56,294 nucleotides of DNA, from positions 1-56,294 of the IMG/VR virus record IMGVR_UViG_3300014903_000004. One strand, given 5' to 3'. The notes under the pieces were generated by a model, which was not told the DNA's origin, did no database searches, and worked only from the letters and a program-made list of their open reading frames with translations. The translations under genes and the position numbers were made by a program. The DNA is from a virus. Of the stretch, positions 25,280 to 34,141 are shown one piece after another. The stretch's first letter is position 1. The number at the start of each line of letters is the position of its first letter.

Positions 25280-25944
25280 TTACATATTTCTATTATTTTG
25301 ATCATTCTTACGTTGAGCCGATTTATTGAACTCTTCAATAATTATAGCCATCTCGTCGAATGAAGTCTCATTTCTCAGCTTATGATAATCAAAGCTTCCT
25401 TGACTCTCGATTGCTAATTGAGCTGACTGGCGAACGACTTGCTCGTTGTTTAGTCCAAAATATTTGTAAAATTTACAATGTAGTAACCTAGCAGCCTCCG
25501 CAGTTCTTTATGCGGGATTAACTCAACAACATCTTTGGTAACTGTCAGATTACCGTTTATTTGAGCTTTGTTCGCCCCATAAGAAAGAATCTTTTTCAAG
25601 ACTTTGTAGCATTTTTTAATATCAGCCTTACCCATCGTAAGCTGAGTAAAAATGATCATTGCCTCCTTGTCTTCTTCTTCTCTTATTTCAGCTTCAGATT
25701 TCGCTTTTTCTTTTGTATCATCTTCTTTCTTTGCGTCTGTAGCTTCTTTGATTTGCTCATCCGAGATACCCTCTGATAACTTCATCGAGTTAGCGTAAGC
25801 AAACCCCTGTTGTTCCTCAAGTTCACCAAGATAATCAGACATCGACCCGTTTGGCTCCTGAATTTCAATGTATTCCGCTGTTTGTTCAGCGTCAAACGTT
25901 GCAATTCCTGTCTTGAATGGTTTTTTAAAATCCACCTTTAACAT
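25280..25944 (-). CDS. tail assembly chaperone, frameshifted long form (gpGT-like)
   Basis: Fusion of 159 residues of the upstream frame and 62 residues of the -1 frame (YKYFGLNNEQVVRQSAQLAI and on, stop TAA 25282-25280), about 221 aa. The junction is the slippery site at 25474-25468, close to the zero-frame stop. Most long-tailed phages make G and GT proteins this way, always just upstream of the tape measure. The extension has no start of its own and fills an otherwise empty 170-base gap. Confidence 0.82.
25450..25944 (-). CDS. tail assembly chaperone, short form (gpG-like)
   Basis: 164 aa, ribosome site GGAGGTG. Position between tail tube and tape measure, an acidic/basic charged middle (KEDDTKEKAKSEAEIREEED) and the frameshift at the end identify it as a G-type chaperone of the tape measure. 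The C-terminal part (KADIKKCYKVLKKILSYG) is helical. Confidence 0.82.
   Translation of the reverse strand: MLKVDFKKPFKTGIATFDAEQTAEYIEIQEPNGSMSDYLGELEEQQGFAYANSMKLSEGISDEQIKEATDAKKEDDTKEKAKSEAEIREEEDKEAMIIFTQLTMGKADIKKCYKVLKKILSYGANKAQINGNLTVTKDVVELIPHKELRRLLGYYIVNFTNILD
25468..25474 (-). promoter_or_regulatory. -1 ribosomal frameshift site A AAT TTT
   Basis: Reading leftward, codons GTA-AAT-TTT-ACA contain the heptamer A AAT TTT in the correct phase (X XXY YYZ). Slipping back one base gives AAA-TTT-TAC and opens a 62-codon extension. The zero-frame stop lies five codons later. Confidence 0.8.
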
Positions 25945-26002
25945 TCTACACCTCCATTTAATTTATTAATCGCGCCTATGCTGGGACGCGATTTATTACT
26001 CA

Positions 26003-26377
26003 TTAAGTTAGCTTAGAACCTTTGAATTCCAAGGTCTTTTTACCATCGCTTCCGGTAGAAAATTCACCGTTAGCGTTAGTAGATTTTCCTCTCATTGTTG
26101 TTTGAAAGTCTGAATCATCAGACCATACAACAATTGAAACAACAGGGCGACGCTCAAGAGCGTTGATATCTTTTACGTTTTGCTCTGTTGAGTACATGTC
26201 AATTTTAATATGACCAAGAGCCTCTTCAAGGTTGTCAGAAGTGACGAAACCGCCGCTCTCTGTTCCCTTAAAGTCGCTTGGTGCGTTACCGTAGTTGAGC
26301 ATGATTGAGTTCGCGACGATATCAGTTAGTTCGATTTCGTCTACTCTTACTCGTAGTTTTCCAATTACTTGAGACAT
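26003..26377 (-). CDS. tail tube protein (Mu gpM-like)
   Basis: 124 aa, ribosome site AGGGGAT. It starts QVIGKLRVRVDEIELTD and ends with strands (GKKTLEFKGSKL). Size, beta content and place directly after the sheath match the tube protein of Mu-like contractile tails. It forms the inner tube through which DNA passes. Confidence 0.83.
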   Translation of the reverse strand: MSQVIGKLRVRVDEIELTDIVANSIMLNYGNAPSDFKGTESGGFVTSDNLEEALGHIKIDMYSTEQNVKDINALERRPVVSIVVWSDDSDFQTTMRGKSTNANGEFSTGSDGKKTLEFKGSKLT

Positions 26378-26391
26378 TTTATATCCCCTTA

Positions 26392-27966
26392 TTAGTTAAG
26401 ATTAAATGTTATTGCAAGAGGCGCGTTAATAATGCGCGTCTGTGTGTAAATCGGAAGAATAGCTTGGATGTCAATTGTACCAGTGAGCAAGTCAATGTTA
26501 ACAACAAGAGCATCATTATACTTCTCTGCAACAGTTGAGCCAGTGCTACCAAGAACACCAGAGCGAAGCAATACAAACTCTTCACTTGATAGCGATTGGT
26601 AATACTTCATCATGTCAGCCTTAACACCGTTCTCGGATGCCGAAGGATGCTCAGACAATGATTGACCATCAGTAAGGCGAGCCTGCCCGTAGTCAATTTT
26701 CAATCCAAGGAATATGAACTCACGAGAAGCTGTTGAAGTATCAACATAGTTCAAGAACTTGTATGTCAAGTCAGTCAAGCCTTGAATATTCGTCTTATAC
26801 ATTGTCAGCAGCTCACCAAGAATAATAGCGTTTCTTGATTCGTTGTTACCCATCAGCGAGAAACCGGCATCCATAAGATCTTTCACTTCGCCAGATTGAG
26901 AATCGCCTTTGAATCCTTCACCAAGCGGAATTGGATCAAGTGTAACAACGAGCGTATTTGCATAAGGCAGTGTCGCAGTGTGAACTCCACCGATATTGTC
27001 AGCAGGGGTGCGAGTTGTCATAATGCTGGCAAGGCTTGAGTTGTCATTCAAACGAAGTGCGCGCGTTCCAGCAATCATTGCAACGCGGTTTTGAATCTGA
27101 GCTCCAAGAGCGTTACCGGTTTTGAATGTCTTGGCAACTGGCTTGTCTCCCTGAATCAATAGAGACTGTGAATTCTCTGCATCACCAACCACAACAAGAT
27201 TTGACTTTGTGTCAACGATTCCTGTGAATAAAACACCGTCAAGAATGTTATTCGCGAAATTGAAGCGACTGTCAAGGAAGTCCACCATGTCGCCAATGCC
27301 ATATTCATGAGGCATTACAACATCTGTGCGGTATTCGTCCATAAGGTCTTCAATGTTTGTGATAACCGGGTCAGTTGCGCCGCCAGTGAAAGCCGTAAGA
27401 GCAACAGATATTCCAGCAACAGAACCTTCAACAATTAAGTTGATTCCATCCCCGACAGTTCCTTTATTCTTTGCTGTCAATGTTACAACACCAACCGCAT
27501 TAACTGCAGTTACAGGCGTTCTAGTCAATGCTGTTATTGCAGCTTCAAGAGCGTCACCGACCAGTGTCGGAGTATCATCGATAACAACAGGAACAATTGC
27601 TTTATGCTCGCTGTCTTTATCACCGGCGTAAACTGTAAACGTTCCATTCTCTGTGGCATTTGTTCCGGTAAAGGTAACAATACCTTCTGACGATGTACCC
27701 GCTCCATCTTCAAGAGCAATCGCGTTGACCTGGGAAACATTGTTTGTTTTGCGATAGTTACGAATCATCTCAGCGAGCATTGAGCCTGCACCGAAAAGCG
27801 CGTCCTCTGCATTTGCGTCGATGTCTTCGATTACCTCAAGAGCTGTTGCAGAACCACCCGCCAGCTTTTGACCGATAAATGTTGTTACTTTTGGTTTCAC
27901 CGCCCGTACTGGCTCCGCTGGTATTAGCGGTGCGTTGATGAACGGAAACTGTACTTTGTCAGCCAT
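26392..27966 (-). CDS. contractile tail sheath protein (Mu gpL-like)
   Basis: 524 aa, ribosome site AAGGAG. FPFINAPLIPAEPVRAVKPK starts a sheath N-terminus, the middle (about residues 75-190) is a beta-sandwich insert with GTFTVYAG, and the C-terminal part (TDLTYKFLNYVDTSTASREF; GTIDIQAILPIYTQTRII) matches Mu-like sheaths. It shows that the virion is a myovirus. Confidence 0.87.
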   Translation of the reverse strand: MADKVQFPFINAPLIPAEPVRAVKPKVTTFIGQKLAGGSATALEVIEDIDANAEDALFGAGSMLAEMIRNYRKTNNVSQVNAIALEDGAGTSSEGIVTFTGTNATENGTFTVYAGDKDSEHKAIVPVVIDDTPTLVGDALEAAITALTRTPVTAVNAVGVVTLTAKNKGTVGDGINLIVEGSVAGISVALTAFTGGATDPVITNIEDLMDEYRTDVVMPHEYGIGDMVDFLDSRFNFANNILDGVLFTGIVDTKSNLVVVGDAENSQSLLIQGDKPVAKTFKTGNALGAQIQNRVAMIAGTRALRLNDNSSLASIMTTRTPADNIGGVHTATLPYANTLVVTLDPIPLGEGFKGDSQSGEVKDLMDAGFSLMGNNESRNAIILGELLTMYKTNIQGLTDLTYKFLNYVDTSTASREFIFLGLKIDYGQARLTDGQSLSEHPSASENGVKADMMKYYQSLSSEEFVLLRSGVLGSTGSTVAEKYNDALVVNIDLLTGTIDIQAILPIYTQTRIINAPLAITFNLN

Positions 27967-27968
27967 CT

Positions 27969-29039
27969 TTAAATCTCCTTAAATTCGATTGTGTCTGTTG
28001 CGATTGTTAGTTTATTGTTGGTGTTATTATCTTTGTAATCAACTATTATTTTTCTAACTTTTACCGTTGGCGATATAAACCCGTCAAGATTCTTTAGTGT
28101 TATCGCAGCTCCGAATTCGTATAAGTGACCGTATATTGCATTGTCATAATGCTCAGGGTTATCACCATCAAAAGAAACAGAGCTTGTCGTTTGTGATGTT
28201 GATTGAACAGGCTTGTAATTTATAAGTGACTTCCTGAGCGCATTTGCAATATCAACGCTCAATTCATCCACTGTATCAACACCTGAATCTTCGTTGTTTA
28301 TTTTTGCTAAAACAAAAACCGAAAAACTTTTAAATAGTTCCTGTGTATATTCGCCGTCTTTATTGATGTAGTTGAAATCGTGATTGCCTTCGCGCTGCTT
28401 TGAAACATTGGTTGCCATTGGAATTACAAAAGCCCAATAATCAGACGCTTTTTTATTGGTGTAATACTCAAGGGCCAACGCTGTATTGAACGCAAAAGCG
28501 ATCCTTGATATATCATTTGCACTTCTACAGTCTGATGTAAAATCAGCCTCCCCGACTATTTCAACAGTGTATGTCGTAGGTGTTGGAGTGCTAACTACCT
28601 CAAACAAGCCATTGTATCGAAGCAGATTCTTTTCAAGCAGCACCGGAGCACCGGTTGCAGTCCCATCAAAAAATGGTTCCACTGAATACGTAAATTGATT
28701 TTCATTGAACACTTTAGAATCTGTGAATATTCCGTTGAACTCGCTTTCTGTGGCTCCAACAATTTCTATCTCAGGTTGAAAACCATTCGTTAAATCATTC
28801 TGAATCGTGGTTTTAGCTGTTGCCGTTCCTTTAACAGATGCAAGGCTAATTAACGGATTAGAAAAAACAACGTCGGTTAGATTAACAAAGCCGCCGACAG
28901 CCAGGCCGTGCGCACTTGCGGTTGTTATTGTGGCAGTATTACCGACAAGAGAAAACGTTGCATCAATCCAATCGTTAAACCGATCAGTGTGCAATGGTAA
29001 GTATTGCCTAAGTTGATTTATTATTTCTGAATATTTCAT
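27969..29039 (-). CDS. probable tail terminator protein with inserted domain
   Basis: 356 aa. The ends (YSEIINQLRQYLPLHTDRFN; LYEFGAAITLKN and KVRKIIVDY) look like Gp37/DUF1834-type tail terminators upstream of the sheath. Residues about 35-135 are an insert of the HGL..G...EFNG.F type also present twice in the baseplate J protein. Without the insert the length would be normal for a terminator. Start overlaps the upstream stop (TAATG). Confidence 0.65.
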   Translation of the reverse strand: MKYSEIINQLRQYLPLHTDRFNDWIDATFSLVGNTATITTASAHGLAVGGFVNLTDVVFSNPLISLASVKGTATAKTTIQNDLTNGFQPEIEIVGATESEFNGIFTDSKVFNENQFTYSVEPFFDGTATGAPVLLEKNLLRYNGLFEVVSTPTPTTYTVEIVGEADFTSDCRSANDISRIAFAFNTALALEYYTNKKASDYWAFVIPMATNVSKQREGNHDFNYINKDGEYTQELFKSFSVFVLAKINNEDSGVDTVDELSVDIANALRKSLINYKPVQSTSQTTSSVSFDGDNPEHYDNAIYGHLYEFGAAITLKNLDGFISPTVKVRKIIVDYKDNNTNNKLTIATDTIEFKEI

Positions 29040-29509
29040 TATACTTCGCTCTCAACCTCGTTTCTCATTAGTTTGATAAAGTTCTTTTTAACGCTATCAT
29101 GCGCCAATGTTAATAAGGGACGCTCGGCTATTTTTCCTGTCCCGGCTCTCTTTGATCCGTCTGGAGTTGCAGACTGTTGGAGGTATTTAGCATAATCAGC
29201 CTCAGCTCCAAACTTAAACATCGAAAGACCATGTACACGGAATTTCACCGAGTTCCGTAATTTACCGCTCTGATTAGCCGGATATGCTCCGGCCCGTGAC
29301 GCTCTTGTTTTCCCAACACCTTTATAGTAGTAAACTTTCCCTGTTTTAGGCGATTGTGATATCCCCACCATACAGGCAATTACTAATTGCTTCCCTATCG
29401 ACTTACTACCGTTTAAAATTCCAGTTCTTTCATTTATACCGGATAGTTCACGCCACATACTGTGTGGTATATTCCCGTTTATAATCTTGAATGAACGTCT
29501 TACAGTCAT
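29039..29509 (-). CDS. neck / tail completion protein, HK97 gp10-like
   Basis: 156 aa, TAATG coupled. AYPANQSGKLRNSVKFRVHG, FGAEADYAKYLQQS and RPLLTLAHD match the gp10-like family (G.L..S....YA..L..G.....RP.L). It probably seals the head-tail neck. Confidence 0.8.
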   Translation of the reverse strand: MTVRRSFKIINGNIPHSMWRELSGINERTGILNGSKSIGKQLVIACMVGISQSPKTGKVYYYKGVGKTRASRAGAYPANQSGKLRNSVKFRVHGLSMFKFGAEADYAKYLQQSATPDGSKRAGTGKIAERPLLTLAHDSVKKNFIKLMRNEVESEV

Positions 29510-29913
29510 TACTTCCTCAAAGAGGTTAAATTATCATCTCCTGTTGAATCAGTCTCATCTCCCAACTCAATGCAAGTGACTTCAATAAACCGGTTATCTT
29601 CGTTTAGGTTTTCAAATCGGTCTATCTCAAAAAACTTATTATTTAACTTTGCGATCATCTTCTTTTCGAATGAATACCCGTCATGCGTTCTCATTACCGT
29701 TGTATCTGGCCCACGGTTTGTATTTGTGCCGTCAAACTTCTGAACACCTCGCCTTGTTTCAACTGAGCAAAACGCCTTAAACTTTGGCTTCAATTCTGTG
29801 CTGAATGATTTAATGCTTGGCACTGTCTCGCGGTCAAAGAACTCCACGTATTTATCCATAGACCCGGCGCAAACACGACCAGCTTTCTTTTTTATGAAGC
29901 CACAGTTTGCCAT
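29509..29913 (-). CDS. head closure / head-tail adaptor protein
   Basis: 134 aa, TAATG coupled with both neighbours. DKYVEFFDRETVPS near the N-terminus and a beta-rich fold (KAFCSVETRRGVQKFDG) fit the SPP1 gp16-like stopper family that closes the connector. Its place after the gp6-like adaptor supports this. Confidence 0.72.
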   Translation of the reverse strand: MANCGFIKKKAGRVCAGSMDKYVEFFDRETVPSIKSFSTELKPKFKAFCSVETRRGVQKFDGTNTNRGPDTTVMRTHDGYSFEKKMIAKLNNKFFEIDRFENLNEDNRFIEVTCIELGDETDSTGDDNLTSLRK

Positions 29914-29993
29914 TAAATCCCCTTCTCTTTTGCGTCACTGAGATCACGAACCTTGCACCCTTTTTCCTGTTCTTCTTTTCTTGGAATATGCAT
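29913..29993 (-). CDS. 26-residue protein gene between head-tail genes
   Basis: MHIPRKEEQEKGCKVRDLSD and six more residues. Both ends overlap neighbours by TAATG, which is the coupling used throughout this operon, so translation is likely. The sequence is charged with one Cys. Function unknown. Confidence 0.55.
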   Translation of the reverse strand: MHIPRKEEQEKGCKVRDLSDAKEKGI

Positions 29994-30178
29994 TATTTAG
30001 AATCCTTTTTCTTGCTGACTTTTTCAGCTTTAACTTCAACTGTATCAACAGTGACATATTCTTTCTCAACCTGAATGAAACCATACGCAACCATAATTTT
30101 CACCTGATCTTCAGTGAACTTGTCCGCCGGTATCGGCTGGCCTTTCTTGAATCCTTTAAAATTTCTCTTGGCTTTCAT
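29993..30178 (-). CDS. small basic protein in connector cluster
   Basis: 61 aa, ribosome site GAGGAG. FKKGQPIPADKFTEDQVKIM followed by a Lys-rich tail (KAEKVSKKKDSK). Its overall plan (short folded start, charged tail) repeats that of the gene at 30813. No assigned role. Confidence 0.55.
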   Translation of the reverse strand: MKAKRNFKGFKKGQPIPADKFTEDQVKIMVAYGFIQVEKEYVTVDTVEVKAEKVSKKKDSK

Positions 30179-30813
30179 AGTGCAATCTCCTCAATTTTAT
30201 AACTCACAAAGGCATCGTAAGCCCCGCTTTGTCTTGCAATGTCAATCGTTCCGGAACATCCGCAGTCGCCCCGGTTCGCGTCCATAAAGCAAACCATCAT
30301 TAGTATTGCCTGCTGTATATCTGCCGGAACTTCTGTTCTGTCCTGTGCGTACCCTGCGATAAAGTCAATAACAATCTGCTGCGGCCTGTTATTCTTTAGT
30401 TCCGGATAATCAAAGTCTTCATCAAAACGAACCAGGCTATAAGCCGGATCCCTTTGGATATAATAATCTCCGGTATCAACCGTTTGCTCTACTGAGTCCG
30501 CGTCAAAATATTTAACACTCTCAATAGAAACAAGCGGCGACTTGCGAAGTTCAAAACAATTCTGCCAGCAATCACGAAATGTTTTAAACGCCGTCTTCAT
30601 AAGAGTTCGGCGAGAAACATCTTCAAACGCCTTCGTTGCTGTTTTAATAGCCTGTGACATCCACGCGTCTTGCTCTGTGTTAGTGCCACCCACAAGAAAA
30701 TCCTTGTGACAATTAATCCACGCTTCATCAAGTGAAATTGCGAGATTAAGATTCGGCGTTACAACCTCGTAAATATTCTGAGTCGTGCAGCAATTGTTTT
30801 GATGTCTTCGCAT
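30175..30813 (-). CDS. head-tail connector, gp6-like
   Basis: 212 aa. LAISLDEAWINCHKDF, then helices TATKAFEDVSRRTLMK and the late IVIDFIAGYAQD...VPADIQQAILMM are hallmarks of the phage gp6-like/adaptor family that binds the portal ring. Coupled to both neighbours (TAATG, ATGA). Confidence 0.8.
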   Translation of the reverse strand: MRRHQNNCCTTQNIYEVVTPNLNLAISLDEAWINCHKDFLVGGTNTEQDAWMSQAIKTATKAFEDVSRRTLMKTAFKTFRDCWQNCFELRKSPLVSIESVKYFDADSVEQTVDTGDYYIQRDPAYSLVRFDEDFDYPELKNNRPQQIVIDFIAGYAQDRTEVPADIQQAILMMVCFMDANRGDCGCSGTIDIARQSGAYDAFVSYKIEEIAL

Positions 30814-31094
30814 TATTTCTTCTTGTCAGCCTTTTTCTTTTCAGTCTTTGGAGCTTCTTCTTTTTTTACTTCCGGCTCAACAATCTTTGTCTCTTCCGGC
30901 TTGATTTCAGCGTCTTTGATTGGCTCAGTCTTCGCCGCAGCTTCTGACTTGACTTCTACCTTTACAGCTTTTTCGCCGTGTATGATACTTTTACCAACAG
31001 CGTCAGAAACATCATACTCTTTACCCGCTTCAAATGTTTCAACTTTGTCAATCTCAGTGCGGTAATCAAGATTTTTTGTAATTTTGATTCTCAT
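30813..31094 (-). CDS. small protein with charged repetitive tail
   Basis: 93 aa, ribosome site GGAGG. Residues 1-45 may fold (RIKITKNLDYRTEIDKVETF); the rest is a low-complexity run of Lys, Glu, Ala and Pro. Similar proteins lie between capsid and connector in many phages. Role unknown. Confidence 0.55.
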   Translation of the reverse strand: MRIKITKNLDYRTEIDKVETFEAGKEYDVSDAVGKSIIHGEKAVKVEVKSEAAAKTEPIKDAEIKPEETKIVEPEVKKEEAPKTEKKKADKKK

Positions 31095-31141
31095 CTTTCA
31101 TTCCTCCAAATAAAAGCGGGGCTTTTACACCCCGCTAAGAA

Positions 31142-31540
31142 TTATACTTCTATTGTCTCAACAGCGTTACCAAGAACAACTGTTGCTTGTAGAGTTGCCC
31201 CTACAGAAGCTCCAACTGTTTGGAATACAGGTCGAACATATCGAAGTGTTCTTACAAACCCAATGTCTTGGATCCCAACAGCTCCAAGAGCGGTTTGGTC
31301 TGCTCCAATCAAGCGAGCGGCTGGAATTGCAACGGCTCCAGACATCCCTGAATCATCAGACTCAAGAATTTCTTTTACGTTGATATCTCCAACTGTCCAA
31401 GCTGTAACGTCAGTAGAAACCATACCAGACTCAAAGTCTTTGGTATCAATGATTTTACCGTTGATATCTTCTGCTCCTGTTGAAGCAACAGATGTCAGGC
31501 CGCTGAATGTTTTTGCGTGATGAATTAAATCGTGATGCAT
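31142..31540 (-). CDS. capsid-associated / decoration-like protein
   Basis: 132 aa, ribosome site AAGGAG. It begins MHHDLIHHAKTFSGL and contains DTKDFESGMVSTDVTAW and ILESDDSGMSGA, a pattern of small head proteins found right after HK97-type capsid genes. It is all beta, as expected for a capsid decoration or head fibre. Assigned by position and pattern. Confidence 0.6.
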   Translation of the reverse strand: MHHDLIHHAKTFSGLTSVASTGAEDINGKIIDTKDFESGMVSTDVTAWTVGDINVKEILESDDSGMSGAVAIPAARLIGADQTALGAVGIQDIGFVRTLRYVRPVFQTVGASVGATLQATVVLGNAVETIEV

Positions 31541-31592
31541 TTTACAATCTCCTTAAATTAAAGAGGGGCTAACCAAAGCCCCTCATGATTTG

Positions 31593-32882
31593 TTACGACT
31601 TGATCTTAAGAATCTTAAGAGCGTCACCCATGCGAAGCTTACCATCATTACGACGACGTAGGCGATAAGTGATATTCTGACCACTTGTCTTGTCATCCAT
31701 GATAAGCGAGAATCCTACACGCTGAACGTAGCGGTAAGCCTGTTGGAAGTCACCAAACACAACAGCTTTGTTTCCGCCTGTTGATGTGTTCTGTAGACCA
31801 GAATCAAACACAACCTCTTTACCCATGATGAACATGCCTGCGCCGTCACCTGAGAAGAAATTGATCTGGTTCATGATACTAAACTGTCCAGCTCCGTCTT
31901 TATCAGAAAGAAGGTCGAAGAAAGTACCACGGTTCATAGCAAGTTTTGCATTGTTATGATAAGGCCCGATAAGTGCCTTTGGAAGCAATGTGATTACATC
32001 TTCCCATCCGATTGCAGTTGAGTTTGTAGACTCGATCTGCTCAATCTTGTTCCAGTCTTTACCGTCTTCATAAGTCAACATACCTTTTGGACGGTTTACG
32101 CCGTCACCAAGAAGGATCTGCGCTGCAGTCTGGCGGTTAGCACCTTCACGGGCTTTACCGATGATATCAGTCTCAACATTGATAAGCGCGTCTTCAAGCT
32201 CTGAACGAGAAACGATAAACTTATAGATTTGCTCAGTAGCATTCCAGTTTACCTGCTTGTAGTTCGGCTCATGCTCTTCAGGGTCAGTGTTTGCAAGCTC
32301 ATTCAGGTATTCCCATGAATCGTAGTCTGCGTAGTCAATTGACTGGTGAAGCGTTCCAGTTGCAGTGTTCTTCACGTCAACAAGACCAAGAATTCCTTGG
32401 ATTTCAAACTTCTTGTTGATTAGCTCCTGGTCATACTCTGGAGCAACAAGATATCCACCCTGTGGGTCGATGATTGTGTTAACAACAGATTTTTGCTCAT
32501 CTGTAAGCATTGTGAACCCAACTTCACGACCCTTAGTGATAAGAACGTCGAAAGCTTGCTTTGCAAGTTCAACATCATTTCCAGTAACCTCACGGCGACC
32601 TTCTTGTTTAGCAATTGCATTGAATCGCTTGACGTTGTCAGGTGAAAGACCTTTCTCATCTGAAACAGTCGGCTTACGAAGCATGAACTTCTCACACTCT
32701 GCAAGTTTGCTTTTCAGATCAGTAATTGCCGTTTCATGCTCTTGGCGTTTTTCAGCACCAACCTTGTTTTCGTCCTTCATGCTTTTTACATCATCAGCTG
32801 TAGTATTACCAATCTCAACAACACTCGCAAGAGTTTGCTGGAATCCGTCAACTGCTTTCTTGAACTCTACCATGTTTTCCAT
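31593..32882 (-). CDS. major capsid protein, HK97 fold
   Basis: 429 aa, ribosome site AAAGGAG. A helical N-terminal delta domain (about residues 1-85) precedes the mature shell region starting near STVNTIIDPQGGYLVAPEYD-like sequence. ATEQIYKFIVSRSELEDAL, GDGVNRPKGMLTYED and MGKEVVFDS are typical HK97 capsid motifs. The neighbouring protease should remove the delta domain. Confidence 0.93.
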   Translation of the reverse strand: MENMVEFKKAVDGFQQTLASVVEIGNTTADDVKSMKDENKVGAEKRQEHETAITDLKSKLAECEKFMLRKPTVSDEKGLSPDNVKRFNAIAKQEGRREVTGNDVELAKQAFDVLITKGREVGFTMLTDEQKSVVNTIIDPQGGYLVAPEYDQELINKKFEIQGILGLVDVKNTATGTLHQSIDYADYDSWEYLNELANTDPEEHEPNYKQVNWNATEQIYKFIVSRSELEDALINVETDIIGKAREGANRQTAAQILLGDGVNRPKGMLTYEDGKDWNKIEQIESTNSTAIGWEDVITLLPKALIGPYHNNAKLAMNRGTFFDLLSDKDGAGQFSIMNQINFFSGDGAGMFIMGKEVVFDSGLQNTSTGGNKAVVFGDFQQAYRYVQRVGFSLIMDDKTSGQNITYRLRRRNDGKLRMGDALKILKIKS

Positions 32883-32884
32883 GA

Positions 32885-33682
32885 TTAGCTCTCCTTTTGG
32901 TTAGTTAAATCTTTACAGATTGTAGTTAAATCATTAAAACCTTTTGTCAGATCAGCAAGTCCGGCATCGCGCTCGGCTTGTTCCGCTTCTTCAGCTGCTT
33001 TCTGCTCGGCATCACGCGCGGCGGTCTTCAGCTCGGAAATTTTACTTACAATAGATTTTGATTCATTAGCACTGAATCCGCCCCTTTCTTTAAGGAGGGT
33101 TTCAACACCGGATAAATCTTTGATTTCTTCGATCATTTTCTTTACCTCATCTTTATTATGTTTTACTTCTGTGATATCTGCTTCTGTGTTGCATGGAAAG
33201 GTAACTAGTGATATTTCCATTAGGTCAGCCTCTTTAATAAAGCGGATCCACATATTTGTTTCAGAGTCCTTTTCGTCGGTGGCCTCAACAATATTAAAAC
33301 CGATTGACATCTTGCGGACAGATCCGACTTTCATTTGTGGCTTCACGCGGCCCGAAACAAATGTATCTTCGAGAGGTAGAATTCCATGAACAAATAAACC
33401 TTTACTGTCTTCGAACATGTCAACAACAGGAAGCACTCCGATAGGTGTGTGTGTGTCGTGCTGCCAAAGTGCGGGAAAGTCTTCGTTTCGTGATTTGTGA
33501 ATATTAATTGAATTAACAAATGCGCCTTTTACTACAACGTCGTTTGCCTTGTCGATATTACCGAATGTGGAAGCGTAGCCTTTAAAGTGAAAAAATTCGT
33601 CGCCTGTCTCATCGTTTTTAATCACTTCTGATTTGGTTATCTCGAATGGCACAACGATTGAACAAAAGTTCTTCTTTTCCAT
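32885..33682 (-). CDS. prohead protease, HK97 family (S78-like)
   Basis: 265 aa. FKGYASTFGNIDKANDVV, His75 in ALWQHDTHTP, Ser126 in VRKMSIGF and EISLVTFP around residue 156 mark the HK97 prohead protease. The C-terminal third is a charged coiled coil (DAEQKAAEEAEQAERDAG), a possible scaffold-like extension. It cleaves the capsid delta domain during maturation. Confidence 0.9.
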   Translation of the reverse strand: MEKKNFCSIVVPFEITKSEVIKNDETGDEFFHFKGYASTFGNIDKANDVVVKGAFVNSINIHKSRNEDFPALWQHDTHTPIGVLPVVDMFEDSKGLFVHGILPLEDTFVSGRVKPQMKVGSVRKMSIGFNIVEATDEKDSETNMWIRFIKEADLMEISLVTFPCNTEADITEVKHNKDEVKKMIEEIKDLSGVETLLKERGGFSANESKSIVSKISELKTAARDAEQKAAEEAEQAERDAGLADLTKGFNDLTTICKDLTNQKES

Positions 33683-33755
33683 ATTAAAGCTCCATGAATT
33701 TATTAATCATTACAAAATTTACCATTTTTATTCAGATAAAAAATTGCAAACAAGC

Positions 33756-33784
33756 TTGAAGTGTATAGCTGATACATCTAAAGT
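33756..33784 (+). promoter_or_regulatory. promoter with palindromic operator in the spacer
   Basis: -35 TTGAAG (33756-33761), 17-base spacer, -10 TAAAGT (33779-33784). The spacer contains TGTAT-AGCTG-ATACA (33762-33776). It drives the plus-strand island. The layout copies that at 5695, but the operator sequence differs. A leftward promoter for the head genes may lie in the same gap, but I see only weak boxes. Confidence 0.65.
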
Positions 33785-33816
33785 ATTTCTCATACTAATT
33801 TAAAACCGAGGATATT

Positions 33817-34056
33817 ATGATTGTATGCAATTCGATTAAAGAGGTAATGACAAAGCACAAAATGAGGCCAAAGGAGTTTTCTGAGGCCACAGGAATGAAG
33901 TATGGAACCTGTCAACAAATCCACAAAGGGCAGAAATCACCACAGTTTGACGTGTTTTCAGTCTGGCTTGACCTTGGGTTGTCGCACGGCAAGACTATTG
34001 ATGAGTTGAAGAAAGAGCTTAAGGAGGTGAAGAGTGAAAGAAACAAATCTTTTTGA
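33817..34056 (+). CDS. HTH regulator of the accessory island
   Basis: 79 aa, ribosome site GAGGATATT. MRPKEFSEATGMKYGTCQQI looks like an HTH (helix-turn-helix with recognition helix KYGTCQQIHKG), then a coiled-coil end (IDELKKELKEVKSE) suited to dimerisation. It is the first gene after the operator promoter, so autorepression is likely. Confidence 0.65.
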   Translation: MIVCNSIKEVMTKHKMRPKEFSEATGMKYGTCQQIHKGQKSPQFDVFSVWLDLGLSHGKTIDELKKELKEVKSERNKSF

Positions 34057-34141
34057 TAGCGTTAATGTATTCATAGTGGCTCTTGCTTGCGTTGGAATTG
34101 TGAAAACAGTTACGAACCTAGTCATGGAGATAGCCAAATGA
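34034..34141 (+). CDS. 35-residue single-span membrane protein
   Basis: GTG start with perfect AAGGAGG six bases upstream, inside the end of the HTH gene. VNVFIVALACVGIVKTVTNL is a membrane span. Stop TGA overlaps the next ATG. Similar mini-membrane proteins occur at 51326 and 35323. Function unknown. Confidence 0.6.
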   Translation: MKETNLFDSVNVFIVALACVGIVKTVTNLVMEIAK

